From Penium margaritaceum (taxonomy: Eukaryota; Streptophyta; Zygnematophyceae; Desmidiales; Peniaceae), in contig SZWC01000043.1 in NCBI GenBank assembly GCA_023375785.1, positions 457,652-521,651 of the forward strand: a stretch of DNA of 64,000 bases, read 5' to 3'. The notes under the pieces are model-generated. The model saw only the letters and a list, made by a program, of their open reading frames with translations, was not told the DNA's origin and did not search any database. The translations under genes and the position numbers were made by a program. Shown here one piece after another: positions 1 through 9,445 of this stretch. Every line of letters starts with the position of its first letter. Position 1 is the first letter of the stretch.

Positions 1-1047
1 GTGTAACGGCTGAAATCATCAATGAAGGTGAGAAAATACCTAGAGCCTCCAAAGCTCTGGGTCTGCATCGGTCCGCACAAGTCCGTGTGGACCAGCTCCA
101 ACACCCCTTTTGCACGCTCCCCTGCTCCAGAGAACGCCTCGCGGTGCTGCTTCCCCTCCAAACAGCCAATGCATAACTGCTGCTCAAAGTTAGAGATGGT
201 AGGTAGGTCACGCACCATCTTCTTTGCTTGAAGCTGCTGTAAGGCGCGCATGCCGATGTGGCCGTAGCGTGCATGCCAGATCTCACCATCTGTCGCCTGC
301 ACCACTACTGCAAGACTCTGCTCACGCGGGATCTTGGTCGCCCCCAGCAGGCGGTACATGTCGCCCTCCTTCACCGACTTGGCCAACTCCTCTCCTGTTT
401 CCTTGTCGAGGATGTAGCCGTAATCATCGTCAAAAACGACGCGCAGTCTTGTGTTTGTGAGAGAGGACACTGAGAGAAGGATGAACGCAGCATCAGGCAC
501 ATACAGCACGCCATGGAACACTCCCACTTCAATGCCACGCGGGGTCTCCAACCACATCTCCACAATCCCAATCCCCTCAGCATACACCACCCGATCATCA
601 CCCAAAGCAATCGGATGGGGGGGAATGGAGAGCAGCTGTGTGAACCATTCCTTGTGGTGTGTCAGACTCTTGGTACACCCCGAGTCCTTGTACCACGCCA
701 GATCCGCCTTTTCCTTCTGCGACATGTCAGACTTCGCCATGAAGAGGCGGTCGCGCACCTCCTTGGCAACGTTCATGTTGCCAAAATGGCACACGCCAGT
801 CTGGTTCTGCTGCTGCTGCTGTTGCTGGCGTTGTTGTGACTGCTGCTGCTGTTGCTGTGGAGATTGCTGCTTTTGATGCTGCTGCTGCTGCTGCTCCTTC
901 TGGTCCCTCTTGAACTTGAAGCACTCTTTCTTGTAGTGCCCCTCTTTCTGGCAAGAGTGGCACTTGCCCTTCTTCTTGCCTCTCTACTGCCCGGACTGCT
1001 GCTGCTGCTGGTTGCGTGAGCCCATGGCCATGAAAGCTGCTTCACTG
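1..1047 (-). mobile_element. Ty1/Copia family A, copy A1, gag C-terminus to integrase start
   Basis: Minus-strand internal part of a Ty1/Copia element that runs off the left edge of the window. Reading on the minus strand one meets the end of gag with a CX2CX4HX4C zinc knuckle (about 920-965), a glutamine-rich linker encoded by CAG repeats (about 800-900), the aspartic protease with the motif DSGCTKSLT (about 660-700), the gag-pre-integrase zinc-binding region (about 150-290) and the start of the integrase core. The same protein is recognisable in at least eight other places in the window, at high nucleotide identity. The order protease-integrase before reverse transcriptase is the Copia order. 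It is a fossil: only part of the element is present and it directly abuts an LTR at its upstream end. Confidence 0.9.
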
Positions 1048-1785
1048 TGTTGGATCTGGAGGAGAGAGGGAGCCTTGGAGCAGCGAGCATGTGTGATTGG
1101 AAGGGCATCACTTGTGCTGAAGAATGGTTGTTGAATCTCTCAAAATGATGGAGTACATATAGAGCTAGAGCTTGGGCAAGTCAGCCCTCTCACAAGCCAC
1201 ACCACTTAGCCATGGAGGCTAAGGCTTACACACTAGAGTCCACAATCTCACACAAGGGAGGAAATCAGCCCAACAATCAGGCTGACCAGTCACACACGAC
1301 CTAGAGAGCTAGAGAATACTCTCATGGCACACTCCTAGTGGTCACATCACCTACAAACCCATGAAGAATTGCCATGTGTCCATGGCTAGCACACAAGGAT
1401 CTCACCTCACCTAAAAAGTAAGGAGAGGTACCTTTATCCTAGTCAGCACACTCTGACAAAGCAATCCTAAGACTAAGGACCTTTTTGGATATTTCTCCCA
1501 TCAGGTCTTGACCCTGGACCTCTTGCCTTTTTCTTTTCTCAGGCTAAGGCATGGAGCCATCACCCATGCCCACCCAGACATCGACGGTCCATGACCCCCA
1601 AAACTTCGAAAATTCATATCTCCCAATCCGACCGTTGGATCGGCCTCAAACTTGGACCGTAGACATTTTGCCACATGATCTTTCCAATGGTGAAGTCGGA
1701 TTGGCGATCGGAGCAGGCATCTGGTACTTTCCAGGAACTTGCTCCTGTGGACCTGAAATTGAGCCGGATGGCTCCTTTTCCAACA
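1048..1785 (-). repeat. LTR of Copia family A (738 bp)
   Basis: On the plus strand it starts TGTTGGATCTGG and ends CCTTTTCCAACA, so it has the TG...CA ends with the short inverted repeat TGTTGG/CCAACA. Length and sequence match the other family A LTRs (for example 37413-38150 and 53892-54629). It lies between a minus-strand internal piece (A1) and a plus-strand internal piece (A2). The bases outside the ends, CACTG on the left and GGATC on the right, do not match, so it is not a clean insertion at this spot; recombination or assembly must have brought the pieces together. Confidence 0.9.
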
Positions 1786-2824
1786 GGATCTGGCGTGGTA
1801 CAAAGACTCTGGGTGTACCAAGAGTCTGACGCACCACAAGGAGTGGTTTACGCAGTTGCTATCCATCCCTCCTTGTCCTATCGCTTTGGGTGATGATCGG
1901 GTGGTGTATGCTGAAGGGATTGGGATTGTGGAGATGTGGTTGCGTGGCATTGAAGTGGGAGTGTTCCATGGCGTGCTATACGTGCCTAATGCTGCGTTCA
2001 ATCTTCTCTCAGTGTCCTCTCTCACCAACACAGGACTGCGAGTCGTCTTTGACGATGACTATGGCTACATCCTTGACAAGGAAACAGGAGAGGAGTTGGC
2101 CAGGTCGGTGAAGGAAGGCGACATGTACCGCCTGCTGGGGGCAACCAAGATCCCGCGTGAGCAGAGTCTTGCAGCAGTGGTGCAGGCAACAGATGGCGAG
2201 ATCTGGCATGCGCGCTACNTTGGGATTGTGGAGATGTGGTTGGAGACCCCGCGTGGCATTGAAGTGGGAGTGTTCCATGGCGTGCTATACGTGCCTAATG
2301 CTGCGTTCAATCTTCTCTCAGTGTCCTCTCTCACCAACACAGGACTGCGAGTCGTCTTTGACGATGACTATGGCTACATCCTTGACAAGGAAACAGGAGA
2401 GGAGTTGGCCAGGTCGGTGAAGGAAGGCGACATGTACCGCCTGCTGGGGGCAACCAAGATCCCGCGTGAGCAGAGTCTTGCAACAGTGGTGCAGGCAACA
2501 GATGGCGAGATTTGGCATGCGCGCTACGGCCACATCGGCATGCGCGCCTTGCAGCAACTTCAAGCAAAGCAAATGGTACGTGACCTGCCTACCATCTCTA
2601 ACTTTGAGCAGCAGTTGTGCATCGGCTGTTTGGAGGGGAAGCAGCAGCGGGAGGCGTTCTCTGGAGCAGGGGAGCGTGCAAAGGAGGTGTTGGAGCTGGT
2701 CCACACAGACTTGTGCGGACCGATGCAGACCCAGAGCTTTGGAGGCTCTAGGTATTTCCTGACCTTCATTGATGATTTCAGTCGTTACACTGCTGTGTAC
2801 TTCCTTCCTTCCAAGGACCAATGC
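1786..2824 (+). mobile_element. Ty1/Copia family A, copy A2, protease to integrase start
   Basis: Plus-strand fragment beginning inside the protease region (the stretch that follows DLAWYKDSGCTK in other copies), then the conserved spacer with LYVPNAAFNLLSVSSLTN, the gag-pre-integrase region with the HARYGHIGM and CIGCLEGK motifs (about 2516-2645) and the integrase start with HTDLCGPM and FIDDFSRY (about 2700-2790). It gives way to minisatellite at about 2824. A single n at 2219 separates two similar, not identical, copies of the stretch 1918-2218, so part of the length is probably an assembly artefact. Fossil fragment with no 3' half. Confidence 0.85.
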
Positions 2825-3205
2825 GCCATAGTTACACCCAAATTTCCCCTCAGTTGGACACTTATTACGCCCTACTTGTTCTCTAGTTACCCATAGTTCC
2901 GTCCTAGATTTGCCCTCGTTGTGCCGTAGTTGCACCCTATTTGCGCCCAACTTGCATCCTAGTTTTGTCCTAGTTACATCCTGGTTGGTCCCTCGTTGCA
3001 CCTCAATTGGACACTAGCTACGTCCTAGTTGCACCCTAGTTGTGCCGTACTTGAGTCATACTTGTGTATACTTGTGCCCTTATTACGCCCTAGTTGCGCC
3101 TGCGTTATTCCCTAGTTGCGCCTCAGTTGGACACTAGCTACGTCCTAGTTGTACCCTAGCTGCGTCGTAGTGGCACACTAGTTACGCCCTAGTTGCACTA
3201 GGACA
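2825..3205 (+). repeat. 12-bp minisatellite, block 1
   Basis: About 380 bp of degenerate tandem repeat with the unit CCTAGTTGCGCC. The variant pair with the core TTGGACACTAGCTACG, which recurs through the larger arrays of this window, occurs here twice (near 3010 and 3130). The array starts in mid-integrase of copy A2, so the element was broken by, or joined to, this array. Confidence 0.9.
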
Positions 3206-3272
3206 AAATAACAAACGGTTACTTTGAATTAGAGCAAGTGGATAGAGTAGGAGTAGGTGGAAGATCAGGTGG
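3206..3272 (+). other. Purine-rich stretch before LTR D1
   Basis: Sixty-seven bases between minisatellite and LTR D1. Its last ten bases (GATCAGGTGG) resemble the purine-rich GATCGGAGGGG that precedes LTR D2 at about 5747-5757. This may be the polypurine tract and last internal bases of an earlier family D element. Inference from a short match only. Confidence 0.3.
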
Positions 3273-3862
3273 TGTTAGTAAAGGACACCGATAAGACATC
3301 TCAATAATGGTTCAGGTCATGGATCAAACCAACTTGACCAACGGCTCTCGACCGAGACATCTGTTGAGAACAAACAGTCGAGGCATCCCCTAATAAAGTG
3401 ACACCTATCGCCCGCGTTCGACTAGCGAAAAGAAGCCCTTGCATTGCTACTTTGTCCTAATCTGGCTTTTTTATACCGAGGATGTTCATTCCCTTGAGTT
3501 AACCAAAACAGTTCTTCGCATCCTGATCCCTTTGATTCCGCAGCTTTACCACTGTATTCTCGCTTTGCTCGTCTCTTACTCTTACCGTCTTCACCAATCA
3601 TTCTTTGCTCCCAGCCCTTCGCTCCGTCACTTTTGATCTTTCACTCAGCATCAGCATATCACTTTCTTTGCTCTTGCACTCTCTCACTGATTCCTGTCTA
3701 CCTTGGAGCTTCGGTCTCTCGCCTCCCTCAAGACCCCGCGACTAACTTCGAGGATCTGCACTCACCTCTCTGTTTTTGTCATTCCGACGACATCCTCCCA
3801 CATGCTTTGTTGTCTTTGCTTGCTTCTGCTGCTCCCATCTCTACTCCTGTATTTTACTAACA
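3273..3862 (+). repeat. LTR D1, left LTR of family D (590 bp)
   Basis: TGTTAGTAAA at the start and TTTACTAACA at the end. A TATA-like TTTTTTATACC occurs about 200 bp in (near 3466-3477), suitable for the LTR promoter. The same order of sequence blocks is found at 5756-6343 and, split by another insertion, at about 61850-63192. Confidence 0.8.
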
Positions 3863-3876
3863 TGGTATGAGAAATG
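3863..3876 (+). promoter_or_regulatory. Primer-binding site of family D, diverged
   Basis: TGGTATGAGAAATG directly after the LTR end. The first ten bases match the plant initiator-Met primer site (TGGTATCAGAGC) at all but one position. The sister copy at 63193 has TGGTATCCACGC at the same place. Confidence 0.55.
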
Positions 3877-4366
3877 AGGCAACATCACGTAGTGCCCCGT
3901 GACCCAGTTATCCCCCCGTCACAGCCATCGCTTTACTTTCTTGCTCTGCATTCCTTTGCCAATGCCAGCACCACCTCGCACCACTTCGTTTCCTCTTCAT
4001 TAGTAGCTGACATGAGCACCACCATCTCGATTGCTCTTCGTACAGAAATAACACCTCGTCATTCCGGATAAACCCTACGCCTAGATCCATGCCCGTGGCC
4101 AAACTGGTGACGCGACGTCGATAACAACTAACAACAGCCCCTAAGGCGCGGCTTGTCACCATCTTCCTACAAGCTTCTTGTTGCCCATCACCTGGCACCC
4201 TTTCGTCATCTCAACAGCTCGTAGCGTCTTCTTCCTCCTCACCCATACCATCTGCCTCATCTGCTCCATCCGTCCCTCCTGCTTCAGCCTCTTTGCCTTC
4301 ATTGCTTCAAGTCACATCTTTGTACCACCTTTCGCATTGTCAACAATAGCAGCGTACATCTATGGC

Positions 4367-4580
4367 CAGGACATCGGACACCACCAGTCTTTCTCCTCCT
4401 GTTGCGAACCAACTGGGGAATAAGCCGTCACTCTCCTGATATCAGCGGACGAGCGTCACTACTTGCTGCACGAATCCCTCTGTTACAGCCAACGTCTTTT
4501 CACCGTCAAGATATCGGACACCACCAGTCTTCCTGCTCATGCTTTGAGCCAACTAGGGAACAAGCCGTCACTCTCCTAAT
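4367..4580 (+). repeat. Internal tandem module of family D, 140-bp period
   Basis: The stretch beginning CAGGACATCGGACACCACCA at 4367 recurs at 4507 (CAAGATATCGGACACCACCA). Both copies continue through a shared block ending in AGCCGTCACTCTCCT. The second family D internal region has the same duplicated module at about 63660 and 63801, period 141. The duplication is therefore part of the element family. Confidence 0.7.
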
Positions 4581-5755
4581 AAGCAGAATAACTGAATTTG
4601 CACAAGCTAGCTGTATGCTTTGCAGCAGCCTACACCCACACCGGTAGTAGATTTCTCGTGGTGCATTGGCATACGCCTTCCCCTTGCCACATTCTAACCC
4701 TCTTTACAGAAGCGCACATGGTTTCACCCCTGTGTACACTCTGCCATCCACTATTCCTCTGCCATCAGCCTCTTTCATCAACTCCTTGACACAATGATCC
4801 ATCCGATTGCATCATCGTTTGCGAGACGACCTGCGTCCACGCCGAAACTTCCTCAGCACATGAGGTCTTGTCCCGGTGCCCACTTTGTCGTCAATCATTT
4901 CTCCTTCATCATTCGTGTTTATCTGCTCGGCAAACGGATATGCCTGGTTGCATTGCCCGTGTCGCGATACCATACGTCCACGCCGAATCCTTTGCAAGTA
5001 CACGAGGTTTCATCCCCATGCCCACTTGGCTAATTATCTGCTCCTCCACCTTCCCATCATCACTCTCCACTTGGCAGAAGCATGTGCCCGTTTGCCTCAC
5101 CTGTTGCAATGACTCGTGCTCATTCCAAGACTTCTTCAACCCCGTCTCCGCCATTAGTCATTATTTCAGATGGGTCCGTCAGCTCTGTCAGCCTGACATA
5201 GATCCACACGTAGTCGCTTTGATTTGTGACATCCCAGTACTCGAGTTTGTCGATGAAGAAGATAATAAATTCATCGAATGGAAGGATGCACTAATACGTG
5301 TCACTCGAAGAGTAACAGTCCGTGGTTTTCACCTCAAGTGACTATTCATAGACCCAGTGATCTGGTCTGCCCACCAAGACCGAGCCTACCGGGTAAACTA
5401 TGCTCTTCTTCAAGCCTGAGCTCTTCTACTAGCTACCACAAACATCCCATTTCACAACATCATCATATTTAGAGGTCTGAACATCCCTTCCATTGTGAAC
5501 AACATTGAAGAGTTGTGTGCACAAGGAGAACCTACAGAACAAATAGAATACCAAAAACGAGTACCAAGGGGATACATACCTCGAGGACTCAACTTGTACT
5601 GCCTTCCTTTTCCTCTTCCGTTGCCATCAACTCGATCTCCAACACCAGAACCTTCTAGTGAAGAAGAGCTTGTTCCCTCAAAAGGCTCATTAGGAGATAA
5701 TATGTAAGACCATTGGAGATGTATCCACCCCTTACCTTATTGGTGTGATCGGAGG

Positions 5756-6343
5756 GGTTAGTAAAGCAAACCGATAAGACATCTCAATAATGGTTCAGAA
5801 CCTGACTGAACGGAATTGACCAACGGCTCTCGACTGAGACATCCGTTGAGAACAAACGGTCAAGGCATCCCCTAATAAACTGAGACCTGTCACCTGCATC
5901 CAGCTAGTGGAAAGAAGCCGTTGCTTTGCTATATTGTCTAGTTTTGCCCTTTTTATACCGAGGATATTCATTCCGTCGAGTAAACCATAACAGTTCTTCG
6001 CATCCTGTTCCCTTTGGTTCCATGGCTTCATCGCCGTGTTCTCACTCTGCTCGTCTCTTACTCTTACCGTCTTTGCCAACCCTTCTCTGCTCCCAGCCCT
6101 TCGTTCCATGACTTGTGATCCTTTGCTCATGATTAGCTCATCACTCCCTTTGCTCTCGCATTCTCTCACTGACTCCTCTCTACCTCAGAGCTTGGGTCCC
6201 TCACCTCTATGAAGGCCTTGCGACTAACTTCGTGGATCCACACTCACCTCTCTGCTTTCGCCGTTCTGGCGACATCCTCCTACATGCTTCATTGTCTCTG
6301 CTTGCTTCTTCTACTCCCATCTCTGCTCCTGTATTTTTCTGTC
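5756..6343 (+). repeat. LTR D2, right LTR of family D
   Basis: Starts at a diverged form of TGTTAGTAAAG and shares the central blocks of LTR D1 (ATAAGACATCTCAATAATGG, CCAACGGCTCTCGAC, TTATACCGAGGAT) in the same order and spacing. The 3' end is diverged, so the right border is approximate. Confidence 0.7.
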
Positions 6344-6353
6344 GAGTTGAGCC

Positions 6354-6503
6354 ATGGATGGGACCAAAATGATTAAGAACAAAGAAGAGGATACAATGAG
6401 CTATACTCACCTACTTGTAGTTGGTGGGATTGGACGGCTAGCTCGTAAAATCCACCACCTTACAAGTGGACGGACACTTGTGGAGGTCATGGCACCAGGG
6501 TAG
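6354..6503 (+). CDS. Small open reading frame, 49 aa, unrecognised
   Basis: ATG at 6354 to TAG at 6501. The peptide starts MDGTKMIKNKEEDT and contains HLLVVGGIGRLARKI, which superficially recalls a nucleotide-binding glycine loop (GGIGRLA), but it is far too short for a Rossmann domain. It lies just outside LTR D2. I see no intron signals or neighbours that support it. It could be a remnant of an exon or chance. Confidence 0.15.
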   Translation: MDGTKMIKNKEEDTMSYTHLLVVGGIGRLARKIHHLTSGRTLVEVMAPG

Positions 6504-6566
6504 GTTCGGTACATAAACAAACATTACATTGGAAGACACGCAAGTGAGTCCATGCGCAACCAGAGC

Positions 6567-6662
6567 GCTATCACCTAAGAGCGCAGGTGGCATCATGTTA
6601 CTAAACAGACTATCCTAGCCAGCTTTAACATAACCAATCAGACCAGGTTATTTGTGGCTCCA
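6567..6662 (+). repeat. Dispersed repeat of about 96 bp, copy 1
   Basis: Shares about four of five bases with 24357-24452, including ATCATGTTACTAAA and AACATAACCAATCAGAC, without large gaps. No coding potential, no LTR ends and no clear terminal inverted repeats. The class is unknown; it could be part of a MITE, of a SINE, or of a longer decayed element. Both copies lie in short non-repetitive islands between tandem arrays. Confidence 0.6.
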
Positions 6663-6691
6663 ACCAACACTCGCCCTAAGCCACAATAGCC

Positions 6692-7114
6692 TCACATTGG
6701 CTGGTGGAAATAGGAAGATACATCAGATAAGCATAGGGCAAAAAGCTTGAATAAAGCAACGGCAAAGAGACAACGCCTATACTTTTTGCCCTTTTTCTTC
6801 TTCTCCTTCCTTTTGTGTACCTTGGAGTCAAGTGAAGGCGCTAGCTCTAGACAAGACTGAGGAGGTGGAGGAACTGCCGTTGAAGAAGTTAGCAGGGTGG
6901 AGACGAGGCCGGTTTGATGTAGTGCAACACTCTCACTAGTGATTTTGTTGATGTAATGAATATGATTGTGGGCTGCGATTAAGACGTCAAGGCCTGCATT
7001 CTTGATAGCGGTTGCGACACGCTCTCCTGATGAGATCAGGTCCAATGCATCCACTATGCATGTGAGGTGTTTAGACACAAGGAGAACAAGAATGTGGATG
7101 GGAGAGGAGCACAA
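6692..7114 (-). CDS. Doubtful ORF, 140 aa, unrecognised
   Basis: Open minus-strand frame. The N-terminal half is ordinary in composition (stretch ISSGERVATAIKNAGLDVL), then comes a proline stretch (VPPPP) and a very basic segment (KVHKRKEKKKKGKKYRR) that could act as a nuclear localisation signal. I recognise no family. A serine- and proline-rich frame (7054-7560, minus) lies just upstream and overlaps it, so this could be the last exon of a decayed gene. No promoter or splice evidence can be given, and chance openness is quite possible. Confidence 0.2.
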   Translation of the reverse strand: MCSSPIHILVLLVSKHLTCIVDALDLISSGERVATAIKNAGLDVLIAAHNHIHYINKITSESVALHQTGLVSTLLTSSTAVPPPPQSCLELAPSLDSKVHKRKEKKKKGKKYRRCLFAVALFKLFALCLSDVSSYFHQPM

Positions 7115-7342
7115 GGTGTTGATAGATGTGCTGATTGTGGAGAACGTATGCGTCGTATGGGTAAAGATGGAGATACATAAAGGACACGTGGTTGGGATGA
7201 TGGCAACACAACGTTTGTGGCCAGCAGGTGGATCATGAGGACCAGAGAGACAGAGTGAAGAACATGTGGATTAGATACTGTGTTCGGTGATACACTGATG
7301 GGAGAAATGTCATGATATTCTAAGGGAGGACGTTGATCAGTA

Positions 7343-7906
7343 GTGACCAGGGGAGTGAATGACGAATGTGGGTCACTTTTTGGGCTAAAGGGGGATACAC
7401 ATGGTTCTACATCCACAACAGTGGATGTGGGAGGGGACACGAGTGACTGCAGGTACTCTTTGCTTTCATGTGGAATACACGTACAAGAAATGATGGAACG
7501 GTGGACAGAGGATTGTGGTGAAGAAAAAATGGAATTCAGTTGGATGGACGATATTGACACCGATGCTAACTATGACTATGTATATCACAAGAATGACAGT
7601 GGAAGAACATGGGTGTTGGATTTCGTGGACGTCCTCTCCACTATGATACGAATCGAGGACCAAGAGTGCATGGCAGAACGACGTCGGCCATGTGACGACG
7701 CAATGGAGGACAGTGGTAGGGGGAAACAAAATGCAGGATATGACATCAGGCAGGGTAATAGTCCAGAGAGACGGGAAGGAACGACAAATGACATGATGGA
7801 AATGAGGAAGCTAGAAAAAAGGCTCTCTCTCTATCTCTCTTTCTCTCTCTCTCTCTCTTTCTCCCTCTCTCCCTTTCTTGTACGCTCTCAATCTCTCCCA
7901 TTTTAG
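7343..7906 (+). CDS. Doubtful acidic ORF, 187 aa, unrecognised
   Basis: Open plus-strand frame. The middle is rich in acidic residues (MDDIDTDANYDYVYHKND) and the last 35 residues are a leucine-serine run read out of a CT microsatellite, which speaks against a real C-terminus. A competing minus-strand frame covers 7054-7560. No family is recognised. The region 6663-7800 otherwise holds nothing that I can name. Confidence 0.15.
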   Translation: MTRGVNDECGSLFGLKGDTHGSTSTTVDVGGDTSDCRYSLLSCGIHVQEMMERWTEDCGEEKMEFSWMDDIDTDANYDYVYHKNDSGRTWVLDFVDVLSTMIRIEDQECMAERRRPCDDAMEDSGRGKQNAGYDIRQGNSPERREGTTNDMMEMRKLEKRLSLYLSFSLSLSFSLSPFLVRSQSLPF

Positions 7907-8790
7907 GCACACGGTACAACTAGGCACCATTTTAGGGCACAACTAAGGGAAAGAAGGGCGTAAGTAGGGCACAACCAGGATGCAAATAGGGAGCAACTAG
8001 GGAACAAGTCGGATTCAACTAGGGTACAATAAGAGTGCCACTAGGGTACAATTAGGGCACAAGTAGGGCACAAGTAGGGGGCAAGTAGGGCACAACTGGG
8101 ACACAACTAGGGCGTAACTAAAGTGCAAGTAGGACGCAAGTAGGGCATAGCAAAGGCACAACTGGGTGTAGCTAGTGTCCAACTGAGGCACAACTAGGGC
8201 GCAACTATGGCGCATGTAGGGTGCAACTAGGGCGCAAGTACGGCACAAGTATGAAGTAACTAGGATACAATTAAAGTACAATTAAGATGCAAGTAGGGTG
8301 AAAATAGGACGCAACTAGGACACAGGTAGGGTACATATAGGGTACAAGTAGGGTGTAATTAGGGCGCAAGAATAGCGCAACTAGGACGTAATGAGGCCAA
8401 ATTGTAAGGTATAATTAATGGTAAGAAGGGCGTAAGTAGGATGCAACTACAACGCAATTAGGGTAAAACTAGGGTGCAAGTAGGGTGCAAGTATGGCGTA
8501 ACAAGAGCGCCACTAGGGTACAACAAGGGTGTAAGTTCGGAGAAAGTATGGCGCAAGTAGGACACAACTAGGATGTAACTATGGCCTAACTACGATGCAA
8601 GTAGGGTGCAAGTACTGTGTAACTAGGGTGCGATTGGGGCGTAGCTAGTGTCCAACTAGGGTATAACTAGGGTGCAACTAGGGCAACTAGTACCCAGTTT
8701 AGGCACACGATGCAACTAGGCTCAATTTTAGGGTACAACTAAGGGTAAGAAGGAAGAGGACGAAGCTAGAAAAAAAAGGCTCCCCCTCTC
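7808..8790 (-). repeat. 12-bp minisatellite in reverse orientation, with flanking duplicated motif
   Basis: From about 7908 to 8735 the plus strand reads CTAGGGCGCAACTAGGG and variants, the reverse complement of the minisatellite elsewhere. The array is bracketed by a duplicated segment: GAAGCTAGAAAAAAGGCTC followed by CT-rich DNA occurs at about 7808 and again at about 8762, and TTTAGGCACACGGTACAACTA occurs (with changes) at about 7903 and 8697. A third related stretch lies near 8392. This suggests a larger duplication period of about 0.95 kb on top of the 12-bp unit. Confidence 0.85.
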
Positions 8791-9445
8791 TCTTAATCTA
8801 TGTCTCTTTCACCTTCTCTCTATCACTCTCTCTTTTACACTCACTCTTGCTCTCTCACACTTTCTCTCTCCTCTCTCTCTCTCTTGCTTCCTCTCTCTCT
8901 CCCTTGCAATATCTCTCATCACTCTCTCCCCCTCTCTCTCAATCTCTCTCTCTCTATCTCATACAATCTCTTACACACTCACTCTTGCTCTCTCCATCTC
9001 TCTCTCTTACTCTCCCCTCTCTCTCTCTCTTGCAATCTCTCTCATCACTCTCTCTCCCTCTCTCTCAAGCTCTCTTTCTTTCCCATTTTCATTATCCTCC
9101 TTCTTCTTATGCTTCTCATTCTCATTCTCCTTCTCCTTCTTATTCTCCTTCTCTTCCTCCTTCTCCTTCTTGTTCTCTATCTCCTTCTCCTTCGCCTTCT
9201 CCCTCTCCTCCTTCTCCTTAGCTTTTTCCATCTCCTTCTCCTTCTCTTTCTCCTTCTCCATCTCCTTCTCCTTCTCTTTCTCCTTCTCCTTCTCCTTCTC
9301 CTTCTCCTTCTCCTTCTCCTTCTCCTTCTCCTAATCCTTCTCCTCCTTCTCCTTCTCCTTCTTTTTCTCCCTCTCTGTGTCCTCCTTCTCCTTCTCCTTC
9401 TCCGTCTCCTTCTTCTTCTCCTTCTCCTTCTCTTTCTCCTCCTTC
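8770..9445 (+). repeat. Pyrimidine (CT / CTCCTT) microsatellite, left part
   Basis: Almost pure pyrimidine plus strand: first (CT)n with CTCTCTCT runs, then CTCCTT-type repeats to 9445. Long open frames here on both strands (leucine-rich on plus, arginine- or glutamate-rich on minus) are products of the repeat. The tract is interrupted at 9446 by Copia C and resumes at 24012. Confidence 0.95.

Larger units (their letters stand above)
3273..6343 (+). mobile_element. LTR retrotransposon family D, short old element without visible pol
   Basis: Two related direct repeats of about 590 bp (3273-3862 and about 5756-6343) flank an internal region of about 1.9 kb. The left LTR starts TGTTAGTAAA and ends TTTACTAACA, a perfect 10-bp inverted pair. 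It is followed directly by TGGTATGAGA, close to the initiator-Met primer-binding site, and the right LTR is preceded by a purine run (GGAGGGG). Inside I find no protease, integrase, reverse transcriptase or RNase H. A stretch near 5190-5340 contains FIEWKDALIRV, resembling the start of Copia gag (F..W.D.L). The element is old: the LTRs differ at roughly one base in seven by eye, and many breaks interrupt any reading frame. It resembles non-autonomous LARD or gag-only elements. No clear target duplication was seen. Confidence 0.7.

Noticed and set aside
451-876. Cysteine-rich ORF ending in runs of C and W (and its counterparts at 18044 and 29625)
   Set aside because: Antisense reading of the CAG glutamine tract of Copia gag.
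1048-1785. Simple solo LTR
   Set aside because: The flanking five bases do not match, and internal sequence of the same family lies on both sides in opposite orientation.
7054-7560. Serine- and proline-rich minus-strand ORF as a gene
   Set aside because: No family recognised, overlapped by equally long frames on the other strand and biased in composition; kept only as context for 6692-7114.
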